NCBI RefSeq assembly: GCF_000735345.1
Contig: NZ_JMPJ01000069.1
Span: 1 to 64,000, forward strand
Reading direction: 5' to 3'
From: Ewingella americana ATCC 33852
GTDB lineage: Bacteria; Pseudomonadota; Gammaproteobacteria; Enterobacterales; Enterobacteriaceae
DNA length: 64,000 nucleotides
A program made the translations under genes and the position numbers. Positions 47,317 to 55,439 of the stretch are shown here, in pieces. Below the pieces are notes generated by a model that saw nothing but the letters and a program-made list of their open reading frames with translations, was not told the origin of the DNA and ran no database searches. Numbering within the stretch: position 1 is the stretch's first letter; each line of letters starts with the position of its first letter.

Positions 47317-49479
47317 ATGGACGTTTCTGACCTGCTCGACAGCTTAAATGAAAAACAACGTGAAGCCGTGGCCGCGCCGCGCAGCAATCTGTTGGTGCTG
47401 GCGGGAGCGGGCAGCGGCAAGACGCGCGTGCTGGTACACCGCATTGCTTGGCTTCTGTCGGTAGAGAACTGCTCGCCTTACTCCATTATGGCGGTGACCT
47501 TTACTAACAAAGCGGCGGCGGAGATGCGCCATCGTATCGATCAGCTGATCGGCACCAGTCAGGGCGGCATGTGGATCGGCACTTTCCACGGGTTGGCGCA
47601 CCGCCTGCTGCGCGCTCACCATCTGGACGCCAATCTGCCGCAGGACTTCCAGATCCTCGACAGCGATGACCAGCTGCGTTTGCTGAAACGCATCGTTAAA
47701 GCATTGAATATCGACGACAAACAGTGGCCGCCGCGTCAGGCGATGTGGTACATCAACGCCAAAAAAGACGAAGGTCTGCGCCCGCAGCACGTCGAGACTT
47801 ACAACAATCCGGTGGAAGCCACTTGGTTGCGTATCTATCAGGCGTATCAAGAAGCCTGTGACCGCGCCGGGCTGGTGGACTTCGCCGAGCTGCTGCTGCG
47901 CGCCCACGAGCTGTGGCTCAACAAGCCGCACATTCTTCAGCACTACCGCGAACGCTTTACCAACCTGATGGTGGACGAGTTTCAGGACACCAACGGCATT
48001 CAATATGCCTGGATCCGCCTGCTGGCGGGCAATAACAACAATGTGATGATCGTTGGCGATGATGACCAGTCAATCTACGGCTGGCGCGGCGCGCAGGTCG
48101 AAAACATTCAGCGTTTCCTGAAAGATTTCCCTAACGCGCACACCATCCGCCTTGAGCAGAACTATCGCTCCACCAGCAACATTTTGACCGCGGCCAACAC
48201 CCTGATTGCCAACAACAGCGGGCGAATGGGTAAAAACCTGTGGACCGAAGACCCAGAAGGCGAGCCGATTTCTCTCTACTGCGCCTTTAACGAGCTGGAT
48301 GAAGCGCGTTTCGTGGTCAACCGTATCAAGACGTGGCAGGACAATGGCGGCGCGCTGAAAGATTGCGCCATCCTCTATCGCAGCAACGCCCAGTCGCGCG
48401 TGCTGGAAGAAGCTTTACTGCAAATGGCGATGCCTTACCGCATCTACGGCGGGCAGCGATTCTTCGAGCGTCAGGAAATCAAAGACGCCTTGGCCTATCT
48501 GCGCCTGATGGCCAACCGCAATGACGACGCCGCCTTCGAGCGCGTGGTCAACACGCCGACGCGCGGCATTGGCGATCGCACGCTGGACGTGGTGCGCCAG
48601 ACCGCCCGTGACCGTCAGCTGACCATGTGGCAATCCACCCGCGTGCTGCTGCAAGAGAAAGTGTTGGCGGGTCGCGCCGCTGCGTCATTACAGCGTTTCT
48701 GCGAGCTGGTTGACGCGCTGGCGCATGAGACCGCCGACATGCCGCTGCACGTGCAGACTGACCGCGTGATTAAGGATTCCGGCCTGTTCATGATGTATGA
48801 GCAGGAGAAGGGCGAGAAAGGTCAGGCGCGCATCGAAAACCTTGAGGAACTGGTGACGGCGACGCGCCAGTTCAGCTATCAGGATGAAGATCAGGACTTG
48901 ATGCCGCTGCAGGCATTCCTCTCCCACGCCGCGCTGGAAGCCGGTGAAGGGCAGGCGGATGCCAATCAGGACGCCGCGCAGCTGATGACGCTGCACTCGG
49001 CGAAAGGGCTGGAGTTCCCGCAGGTGTTTATCGTCGGCATGGAAGAGGGCATGTTCCCGAGCCAGATGTCGCTCGACGAGGGCGGCCGTCTGGAAGAAGA
49101 GCGCCGTCTGGCCTATGTCGGCGTAACCCGCGCTATGCAAAAGCTGACGCTGACTTATGCCGAAACGCGCCGTCTGTACGGCAAAGAGGTGTTCCACCGG
49201 CCTTCGCGCTTTGTGGGTGAACTGCCAGAAAACTGCGTCGAGGAAGTCCGCCTGCGCGCCAGCGTGTCGCGCCCGGTCAGCCATAAACGCATGGGAACCC
49301 CAGTCAGCACCAGCGATACCGGCTTCAAACTCGGCCAGCGCGTGATGCATCCGAAATTCGGTGAAGGCACCATCGTCAACATGGAAGGTAGCGGCGAGCA
49401 CAGCCGTTTGCAGGTCGCGTTCCCCGGAGAAGGGATCAAGTGGCTGGTTGCGGCCTACGCGAGACTAGAAGCAGTTTGA
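47317..49479 (+). CDS. uvrD: UvrD, DNA helicase II
   Basis: The 720-residue superfamily 1A 3'-5' helicase removes the incised oligonucleotide in nucleotide excision repair, unwinds DNA in mismatch repair, and dismantles RecA filaments. Walker A AGAGSGKT is at 29-36; the DEFQDTN, DDQSIYGWRGA, QNYRST and VGVTRA motifs follow, with the C-terminal RNA polymerase-interacting Tudor-like domain (FKLGQRVMHPKFGEGTIVN). The ATG at 47317 gives the exact family length; the upstream frame to 47287 is not supported. Confidence 0.97.
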   Translation: MDVSDLLDSLNEKQREAVAAPRSNLLVLAGAGSGKTRVLVHRIAWLLSVENCSPYSIMAVTFTNKAAAEMRHRIDQLIGTSQGGMWIGTFHGLAHRLLRAHHLDANLPQDFQILDSDDQLRLLKRIVKALNIDDKQWPPRQAMWYINAKKDEGLRPQHVETYNNPVEATWLRIYQAYQEACDRAGLVDFAELLLRAHELWLNKPHILQHYRERFTNLMVDEFQDTNGIQYAWIRLLAGNNNNVMIVGDDDQSIYGWRGAQVENIQRFLKDFPNAHTIRLEQNYRSTSNILTAANTLIANNSGRMGKNLWTEDPEGEPISLYCAFNELDEARFVVNRIKTWQDNGGALKDCAILYRSNAQSRVLEEALLQMAMPYRIYGGQRFFERQEIKDALAYLRLMANRNDDAAFERVVNTPTRGIGDRTLDVVRQTARDRQLTMWQSTRVLLQEKVLAGRAAASLQRFCELVDALAHETADMPLHVQTDRVIKDSGLFMMYEQEKGEKGQARIENLEELVTATRQFSYQDEDQDLMPLQAFLSHAALEAGEGQADANQDAAQLMTLHSAKGLEFPQVFIVGMEEGMFPSQMSLDEGGRLEEERRLAYVGVTRAMQKLTLTYAETRRLYGKEVFHRPSRFVGELPENCVEEVRLRASVSRPVSHKRMGTPVSTSDTGFKLGQRVMHPKFGEGTIVNMEGSGEHSRLQVAFPGEGIKWLVAAYARLEAV

Positions 49480-49494
49480 TTTTTTGCTCGGCAA

Positions 49495-49618
49495 AACCCC
49501 ACACCCCATCCCAGCCTTCCCCTCCTGAAAGGGGAAGGAGCAAAACCACCCTATGTTAGATAGGTTTTGGGTTTATCCCTCCCCTTTCAGGAGGGGAGGT
49601 TAGGAGGGGTGTGGGGTT
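49495..49618. repeat. 124-bp near-perfect inverted repeat with nested palindromes
   Basis: The left arm starts AACCCCACACCCCATCCCAG and the right arm ends GGAGGGGTGTGGGGTT. The arms pair over roughly 45 bp with a few gaps. Each arm holds its own smaller palindrome (TCCCCTCCTGAAAGGGGA type), and the centre has AAAACC/GGTTTT. It lies between the uvrD and cupin stop codons and could fold as a long hairpin in either transcript. It looks like a REP/MITE-type dispersed element. The rest of 49480-49679 shows nothing else. Confidence 0.8.
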
Positions 49619-49679
49619 AAATTAAAACACCCAACCGAACTCAACCTTGCTGCGCCGTTAACGCTTACTCTGTCGCAGA

Positions 49680-50156
49680 CTAGACAGCAAACACATCACC
49701 AATTTCGGCATTCGCATACCACTCCAGCGTGGCTTTGACGCGCTCGTCGCCTTCTGGCGCGGAGCCCGGCAGGTAATCTTCTTCGGTGACCGGCTGATAG
49801 GCGCCGTGCTTCACTTCAAAAATCACGCCGCCTTCATCCAGAGACAGGACGCTGTGCCACGTGTTGGCGGGGATCTCCAGCAGGCGAGTGTCGCCGCCGA
49901 GCCACAGGCGGTCGGTGACTTTGCCTGATTGGTCATAGGTCAACACCAAGAAACGGCCACGCAGCGGGGTCAACAGCTCCCACGTGTGCGGGTGGCGGTG
50001 GACGCGCACGTAAGTGCCCGGCTCCATGGCGATAGCCAGACGCTGAACATCGTCTTCCGGTGCAGGATGAATGTTAAGGTTCTGACGCAGGCGCGGCGAG
50101 TTGGTCGCCTTGGTGATCAAGTCACACATCGTGTCTTGGCTAATCTGTTTAATCAT
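49680..50156 (-). CDS. WbuC-family cupin-fold metalloprotein
   Basis: The 158-residue protein carries a cupin domain with the histidine-rich motif YVRVHRHPHTWELLTPLRGR and a second conserved block NTWHSVLSLDEGGVIFEVKHG. It resembles WbuC proteins, which in E. coli occur in O-antigen clusters and whose reaction is not known. Here the gene stands outside any O-antigen locus, between uvrD and corA. The ATG at 50156 is chosen because AGGAA lies five to six bases upstream; the frame extends to 50192 without support. It is transcribed toward uvrD. Confidence 0.8.
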   Translation of the reverse strand: MIKQISQDTMCDLITKATNSPRLRQNLNIHPAPEDDVQRLAIAMEPGTYVRVHRHPHTWELLTPLRGRFLVLTYDQSGKVTDRLWLGGDTRLLEIPANTWHSVLSLDEGGVIFEVKHGAYQPVTEEDYLPGSAPEGDERVKATLEWYANAEIGDVFAV

Positions 50157-50303
50157 CGGAATTCCTGTACCGCGAGTGGCGGTGAAGCACAAAAAAGAGT
50201 TGCCTGAGTGTAGCCAAAAAGCGGGCGGCGTATAAGCCTGTGAAGGAGGTTAGGGCGCTGAGAATATTATGCCTAAATGTTGCAAAATTCGTTTTGTTCT
50301 TTG

Positions 50304-50333
50304 TTGACACTGTTTTTCTTCTCGGCGTAACAT
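50304..50333 (+). promoter_or_regulatory. candidate corA promoter
   Basis: A consensus TTGACA (50304-50309) is followed, 18 bp later, by TAACAT (50328-50333). It would start a leader of about 245 nt before corA that includes the corL ORF and its hairpin. Confidence 0.6.
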
Positions 50334-50364
50334 GCGCGCACTAATATCAATGAGGAACTGCGCC

Positions 50365-50421
50365 TTGGACACACCCAGTAGATACTGGCTCGATAACCTG
50401 TTCTTAAGGTACCACTTCTAA
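50365..50421 (+). CDS. corL: CorL, corA leader peptide
   Basis: An 18-codon ORF begins with TTG at 50365 and reads (M)DTPSRYWLDNLFLRYHF. AGGA lies 9 bases upstream. An in-frame ATG at 50350 would add RNCAL before it. In Salmonella, translation of the corL leader peptide controls whether Rho ends transcription before corA according to Mg2+. The position upstream of corA, the short length and the hairpin overlapping its stop codon fit that system; identification rests on this context and not on an alignment. Confidence 0.65.
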   Translation: MDTPSRYWLDNLFLRYHF

Positions 50422-50452
50422 GGCTATCCTCAATGCTGATAGCCTTAGTGGT
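50411..50452 (+). promoter_or_regulatory. corA leader hairpin overlapping the corL stop codon
   Basis: CTAAGGCTATC (50418-50428) pairs perfectly with GATAGCCTTAG (50438-50448), and ACCA/TGGT extends the stem across a three-base bulge. The stem includes the last corL codons and its TAA, so a ribosome finishing corL must open it. This is the layout expected of a translation-dependent switch for corA. The remaining leader to 50585 has no other feature that I can name. Confidence 0.65.
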
Positions 50453-50585
50453 TGTCGGCGACCCCCGTCTGTCGCTGTGAGTCGGATCTGAATTTGGTCT
50501 GAAACGTACTGGTGACTTTCTACCCCCGTATTTTTCTGTGCTTCAACGCGTTGTCCACACCTGTCACCTTAGGGAGAACGGACAC

Positions 50586-51542
50586 ATGCTGAGTGCTTTT
50601 AAGTTAGAAAACAGCCGCTTATCCCGTTTGGAACTGGAAGAGGGCGAACCAGACGACCTGAAAACGTCGTTGTGGGTTGACCTGATTGAACCCGATGAGC
50701 AAGAGCGTGAGCGCGTTCAATGTGAGCTAGGCCAAAGCCTGGCGACTCGTCCAGAGCTGGACGATATCGAAGCATCGGCCCGTTTCTTCGAAGATGAAGA
50801 CGGCCTGCATATTCACTCCTTTTTCTATTTCGAAGATGCTGAAGACCACGCGGGCAACAGCACCGTGGCGTTTACCATCCGCGAAGGGCGTCTCTACACC
50901 CTGCGTGAGCGTGAACTGCCCGCGTTTCGCCTGTACCGCATGCGCGCCAGAAACCAAAAGCTGGGCGACGGCAATGCCTATGAGCTGCTGCTGGACCTGT
51001 TCGAAACCAAAATCGAACAGCTGGCGGATGAAATCGAAAATATCTACAGCGATCTGGAAAAGCTCAGTCGCGTCATCATGGAAGGGCATCAGGGCGACGA
51101 ATACGACGCCGCGCTCTCTACCTTGGCGGAGCTGGAAGACGTTGGCTGGAAGGTTCGCCTCTGTCTGATGGATACCCAGCGCGCCCTGAACTTCTTGGTG
51201 CGCAAGGCCCGTCTGCCAGCAGGTCAGCTGGAGCAGGCGCGTGAAGTGTTACGTGATATCGAATCCCTGCTGCCGCATAACGAATCCCTGTTCCAGAAGG
51301 TGAACTTCCTGATGCAGGCGGCGATGGGCTTTATCAACATTGAGCAGAACCGCATCATCAAAATCTTCTCGGTGGTATCGGTGGTGTTCCTGCCGCCAAC
51401 GCTGGTGGCATCAAGCTACGGGATGAACTTCGAGTTCATGCCGGAGTTGAAGTGGAGCTTCGGCTATCCGGGGGCCATCAGCTTGATGATTCTGGCCGGG
51501 CTCGCGCCTTACCTGTACTTCAAACGTAAAAACTGGCTCTAA
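50586..51542 (+). CDS. corA: CorA, Mg2+/Co2+/Ni2+ channel
   Basis: This 318-residue homopentameric inner-membrane channel is the main constitutive Mg2+ uptake route in enterics. A long cytoplasmic N-terminal domain rich in acidic residues is followed by two C-terminal membrane helices joined by the signature YGMN (278-281) and the loop motif FEFMPELKW; the protein ends [10 protein letters not shown] as in E. coli. The ATG at 50586 follows GGGAGAACGG; the upstream frame to 50538 is not supported. Expression is probably governed by the corL leader. Confidence 0.97.
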   Translation: MLSAFKLENSRLSRLELEEGEPDDLKTSLWVDLIEPDEQERERVQCELGQSLATRPELDDIEASARFFEDEDGLHIHSFFYFEDAEDHAGNSTVAFTIREGRLYTLRERELPAFRLYRMRARNQKLGDGNAYELLLDLFETKIEQLADEIENIYSDLEKLSRVIMEGHQGDEYDAALSTLAELEDVGWKVRLCLMDTQRALNFLVRKARLPAGQLEQAREVLRDIESLLPHNESLFQKVNFLMQAAMGFINIEQNRIIKIFSVVSVVFLPPTLVASSYGMNFEFMPELKWSFGYPGAISLMILAGLAPYLYFKRKNWL

Positions 51543-51680
51543 GTTTTTATCAGCCAGCCTCTCGGGGCTGGCGGTTTACTTCCTCGCGTTAAATCCCCGC
51601 TTTCCCACAGATGTTCTAATTCTGTTAACAGTTTTTATGCTAAAACTATGCCTCCGCTTTCGCAGATGTAGATTCAAACC

Positions 51681-52748
51681 ATGTTGATGGAAAAGATTGC
51701 TCCTTGGGGCCAGTGGACATTGCTGGTGGTCTCCTCGCTGATCCTTGGCTTTATTTTTCAGGCTTTCCACGTGCCTGCCGCCCTACTGCTCGGGCCGATG
51801 ATTATCGGCGTTCTGATGGGCTTGCTGGGGGCTACGGTGCGAATTGCGCCGATCTTCTTCAAAATCGCGCAAGGCATTCTGGGCTGTATGATTGCCCAAA
51901 GCCTCTCTCCTTCGATTCTTCCTCCGCTACTTAATGACTGGCCGATGGTGCTGCTGGTGCTGATCTCCACACTGATGGCTAGCGGGCTGTCGGGCTGGCT
52001 GCTGGTGAAATTCAGCAATCTGCCGGGGCCGACGGGGGCGTGGGGCTCATCGCCGGGCGGGGCCAGCGCGATGGTTGCCATGGCGGGAGATTTCGGCGCA
52101 GACGTGCGTCTAGTGGCTTTCATGCAATATCTGCGCGTGCTGTTTGTCGCCACCGCTGCGGCCTTTGTGGCGCGCATGAGTTTGGGTGATAGCGCCTCTG
52201 CCGCGGCCGCCGTGGTGTGGTTCCCGCCGATTGACTGGCGCTTTGGCGTGACGCTGCTGCTGGCGCTGGCGGGTGTCTGGCTGGGGCCGCGCTTGCGTAT
52301 TCCCTCCGGCGCGCTGTTGCTCCCAGCCTTCGTCGGCGCGGTCTTGCACTCAACCGACACCATGACCTTGCAAGTGCCTGAATGGCTGCTGGCGATTGCT
52401 TACACGCTGATTGGCTGGAGCGTCGGTCTGCGCTTCACCCGTCCGATTTTCAAACTGGCGTTACGCACGCTGCCGCAGATGATTGCTTCGATTATTGGCT
52501 TGATGGTGCTCTGCGGCGCGATGGCGTGGCTGCTGACCAAAGTGCTGCACGTGGATATGCTGACGGCCTATCTGGCAACCAGCCCCGGCGGGCTGGACAC
52601 CGTGGCGATTATCGCGGCGGGGAGTAATGTGAACTTAGGCTTTGTGATGGCCATGCAGACCTTGCGCCTGCTGACCATCATTGTGACCGGCCCGGCGATG
52701 GCGAGGTTTATCTCGCGCAGCGCCAAGCCTGCTTCCTCAGCGTCTTAA
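51681..52748 (+). CDS. AbrB-family membrane protein
   Basis: The 355-residue hydrophobic protein has about ten membrane segments arranged as two related halves, each with a motif of the type AWGSSPGGASAMVAMAGDFG (first half) and LATSPGGLDTVAIIAAGSN (second half). This duplicated SPGG arrangement identifies the AbrB/ammonia monooxygenase-associated membrane family; E. coli AbrB, encoded elsewhere, affects aidB expression. The transported substrate is unknown. The gene converges on rarD and their 3' ends overlap by 12 bp. Confidence 0.8.
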   Translation: MLMEKIAPWGQWTLLVVSSLILGFIFQAFHVPAALLLGPMIIGVLMGLLGATVRIAPIFFKIAQGILGCMIAQSLSPSILPPLLNDWPMVLLVLISTLMASGLSGWLLVKFSNLPGPTGAWGSSPGGASAMVAMAGDFGADVRLVAFMQYLRVLFVATAAAFVARMSLGDSASAAAAVVWFPPIDWRFGVTLLLALAGVWLGPRLRIPSGALLLPAFVGAVLHSTDTMTLQVPEWLLAIAYTLIGWSVGLRFTRPIFKLALRTLPQMIASIIGLMVLCGAMAWLLTKVLHVDMLTAYLATSPGGLDTVAIIAAGSNVNLGFVMAMQTLRLLTIIVTGPAMARFISRSAKPASSAS

Positions 52749-53624
52749 CTGACGCTGGGTGTAGAGGGCGTCGGCGATGAAACACGCCAGCCCGGCCCAG
52801 ATAAAGCCGAAGGTGATCATCATCGAAGTGGTGACCTGCTCACCGTAGAAGATCGCCAGCAGGAACATCAACGTAGGGGCAAGGTATTGGAAAAAGCCCA
52901 GCGTTGAGAGCTTCAGGCGGGTGGTGGCCGCGGTGAAGAACAGCAGCGGAATGGTGGTAATGATGCCTGCGGAGATAAGCATCAGGTTCAGCGACCACGG
53001 GTTGGCCGTCAGGTGGCTGGTCGCGCTGTCTGCTAGCAGGAATAGGTAAACCGCCGCCACCGGCAGCAGCCAAAGCGTTTCAATCAGCATGCCGGTTTGC
53101 GCGTCCACGCCCATCTTCTTACGCAGCAGGCCGTAGAAGGCGAAAGTCATCGACAGCGCCAGACCAATCACCGGCACCGAGCCAAACACCCACACCTGAA
53201 TCAGCACCCCAATCAGGGCCAGCAACACCGCCACCCACTGCATTCTTCGGAATCGCTCTCGCAAAAATAGCATGCCAAGCACCACATTCACCAAGGGGTT
53301 GATAAAGTAGCCGAGGCTCGCTTCCAGCAGGTGATTGTTGTTGATGGCCCAGATATAAATCAGCCAGTTACTGCCGATTAACACCGCGGTGGCCAGCAGC
53401 AGTAACAGGGTTTTCGGCTTCTTCGCCACGCGGCAGACGTCACCCCAGCTGCGGCTCAGAGAGAGCAGGGCCAGCATAAAGAAGAACGACCAGATAACCC
53501 GGTGAGTCAAGATCTCCGGCGGCGGGACTTGATGGATTAACTTGAAGTAGACCGGGGCGATCCCCCAGATGAAATAAGCGACGAAGGCGAAAATAATGCC
53601 CTGTCGGGTGCGCTGTGCGTCCAT
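52737..53624 (-). CDS. rarD: RarD, EamA-family transporter
   Basis: The roughly 295-residue inner-membrane protein of the drug/metabolite transporter superfamily has ten hydrophobic segments and the RarD landmarks YFIWGIAPVYFKL, LEASLGYFINPLVNVVLGM and LSTLGFFQYLAPTLMFLLA. It was named from chloramphenicol sensitivity in Pseudomonas; its natural substrate is unknown. I chose the ATG at 53624 because it gives MDAQRTRQG, like E. coli MDAKQTRQG; an ATG two codons earlier (53630) is possible. Confidence 0.92.
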   Translation of the reverse strand: MDAQRTRQGIIFAFVAYFIWGIAPVYFKLIHQVPPPEILTHRVIWSFFFMLALLSLSRSWGDVCRVAKKPKTLLLLLATAVLIGSNWLIYIWAINNNHLLEASLGYFINPLVNVVLGMLFLRERFRRMQWVAVLLALIGVLIQVWVFGSVPVIGLALSMTFAFYGLLRKKMGVDAQTGMLIETLWLLPVAAVYLFLLADSATSHLTANPWSLNLMLISAGIITTIPLLFFTAATTRLKLSTLGFFQYLAPTLMFLLAIFYGEQVTTSMMITFGFIWAGLACFIADALYTQRQLRR

Positions 53625-53705
53625 GTGCATGCTCGAAACGAAAGTGAGGCGACAAGTGTAACTGAATCTTGCCGCCGCAGGTTTAGGATATGTTCAGGCT
53701 GTGAG

Positions 53706-54185
53706 TTAGCCGACCAGATAGGTGGCGTTGGCGGTGGCGATGTGAACGCCGCTGTCGCTGTGCAAATCAACGCGCGCGACCGAGACTTTGTTGCCCGCGC
53801 GAATAAGCTTGGCGCTGGCGGTAAACACCTCGCCACGGCCCGGACGCAGGTAGTCGACGCGCAGGTCAATCGTGCCCATTTTGGACAGGCGCTGGCGCAT
53901 TTCGCCTTCCAACAGCGGGTGGTCTGGCTTATCGCGGCGAATCAGGGAGCTGGTCACGCACACCAATCCGGCGGCCACGTCCAGCACCGAGGCAATCACG
54001 CCGCCGTGGAGGATTTTTTGCGCGGCGTTGCCGACTAAACGCGTCTGATTGGTGAAGGTCAGCTCGGCGCTGTCCCCGTCAAGATGTTTAAGCTCAAGGC
54101 CCAGCTCGCGGTTAAACGGCATATCGTAAACGAAAATTTCGCCAATAAGCTGGCGAGCAGCCTCGTGGCTGAGTGATGCGGACAT
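53706..54185 (-). CDS. yigI: YigI, acyl-CoA thioesterase
   Basis: The 159-residue hotdog-fold (PaaI-like) thioesterase has the motif [14 protein letters not shown] around its active-site region and [14 protein letters not shown] further on. YigI in E. coli hydrolyses medium- to long-chain acyl-CoAs. CAGGAA lies six bases before the ATG. It is transcribed toward rarD, after a 75-bp gap, and diverges from pldA. Confidence 0.9.
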   Translation of the reverse strand: MSASLSHEAARQLIGEIFVYDMPFNRELGLELKHLDGDSAELTFTNQTRLVGNAAQKILHGGVIASVLDVAAGLVCVTSSLIRRDKPDHPLLEGEMRQRLSKMGTIDLRVDYLRPGRGEVFTASAKLIRAGNKVSVARVDLHSDSGVHIATANATYLVG

Positions 54186-54432
54186 GACAATTTCCTGAAG
54201 GGTGTCGCGGTGAATACCGGGGTAAATGTTAGCTGATTGTAGATTTTAGGTCTTGGTATCATTGATTTCCACGCCCTAAGTGCTAAATCTAATCAATCCT
54301 CAGCCATTGTAAATTTTTGTGTAGAATGGCTTCGCCTTCTGGGGCCGGGGTTTTTGTCATCCGGCGAGTCGGCGAGAAACAACTTATAAAATTAAAGCCG
54401 TTTACCGGCACCTACTTTTGAGTGGAGACATA

Positions 54433-55311
54433 ATGCGTAAAAATTGGGCTGTTGGGGCAACCTTGATGGTGATGCCGGCTTTAGGCTATGCGGCAGAAGC
54501 GACGATTCAGGAAGTGCATGATAAACCTAGCGTTCGTGGCAGCGTTATCGCCAACTTACTGCAAGAGCATGACAACCCTTTTACGCTTTATCCTTACGAC
54601 ACCAACTATTTGGTTTACACCGACACCAGCAGCATCAATAAAGACGCCATTAAGTCTTATGACTGGGCAGACAATGCGCGCCATGACGAAGTCGAGTTCC
54701 AACTTAGCCTTGGTTTCCCGATTTGGCGCGGTATCGCCGGGGATAACTCCTTGCTCGGCGCGTCTTACACGCAGAAATCTTTCTGGCAGCTTTCCAACCG
54801 TGCTGAATCTTCACCTTTCCGCGAAACCAACTATGAGCCGCAAATCTTCATCGCCTGGGCGACGGATTATCAGTTTATGGGCTGGACCCTGCGCGAAGCC
54901 GAGTATGGTGTAAACCATGATTCCAACGGCCGCTCTGACCCGACTTCCCGCAGCTGGAACCGTGTTTATGCTCGCTGGATGGCGCAAAACGGCAACTGGC
55001 AGTTAGATCTCAAGCCTTGGTATCGCATTCCAGAAAGTGACAAAAACGATGACAACCCGGACATCACCAAATACATGGGTTATTACCGCCTGAAAGTGGG
55101 CTACGCGCTGGGCGAAAGCGTCATCAGCGTAGAGAGCCGCTATAACTGGAACACCGGCTACGGCGGCGCGGACGTGGGCGTGAGCTACCCAATCACCAAG
55201 CACATGCGCTTCTACACCAAAGTCTTCAGCGGCTACGGCGAGTCATTGATTGATTACAACTACAAGCAGACTCGCGTCGGTGTTGGTATTATGCTGAACG
55301 ACATTATGTAA
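54433..55311 (+). CDS. pldA: outer membrane phospholipase A1
   Basis: The 292-residue precursor has a signal peptide (about 20 residues, ending GYA-AEA) and a twelve-stranded outer-membrane barrel that dimerises with Ca2+ when activated by membrane damage. The active site is visible in YGVNHDSNGRSDPTSRSW, with His162 and Ser164 of the precursor equal to His142 and Ser144 of mature E. coli OMPLA. The ATG at 54433 follows GGAGACATA; the GTG-like extension to 54418 is not supported. pldB lies about 3.4 kb downstream. Confidence 0.96.
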   Translation: MRKNWAVGATLMVMPALGYAAEATIQEVHDKPSVRGSVIANLLQEHDNPFTLYPYDTNYLVYTDTSSINKDAIKSYDWADNARHDEVEFQLSLGFPIWRGIAGDNSLLGASYTQKSFWQLSNRAESSPFRETNYEPQIFIAWATDYQFMGWTLREAEYGVNHDSNGRSDPTSRSWNRVYARWMAQNGNWQLDLKPWYRIPESDKNDDNPDITKYMGYYRLKVGYALGESVISVESRYNWNTGYGGADVGVSYPITKHMRFYTKVFSGYGESLIDYNYKQTRVGVGIMLNDIM

Positions 55312-55314
55312 TTT

Positions 55315-55373
55315 ACCCGTCATACTTCAAGCTACAGGCGCGTTGGCTGCCCGTAACTCGAATTATTTAGGGT
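55315..55373. repeat. YPAL-like palindromic repeat, internally deleted
   Basis: ACCCGTCATACTTCAAGCTA continues to CAGGCGCGTTGGCTGCC, then jumps to the right-end sequence AACTCGAATTATTTAGGGT. It thus joins the left half and right end of the element at 14365. It starts three bases after the pldA stop. A separate palindrome, CGGCGCTT/AAGCGCCG, follows at 55394-55413. Confidence 0.55.
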
Positions 55374-55439
55374 AGAAAATCAGTATATATTCTCGGCGCT
55401 TTTTTAAGCGCCGGGCGGTTTGAACAGTTGGGGAATTGA

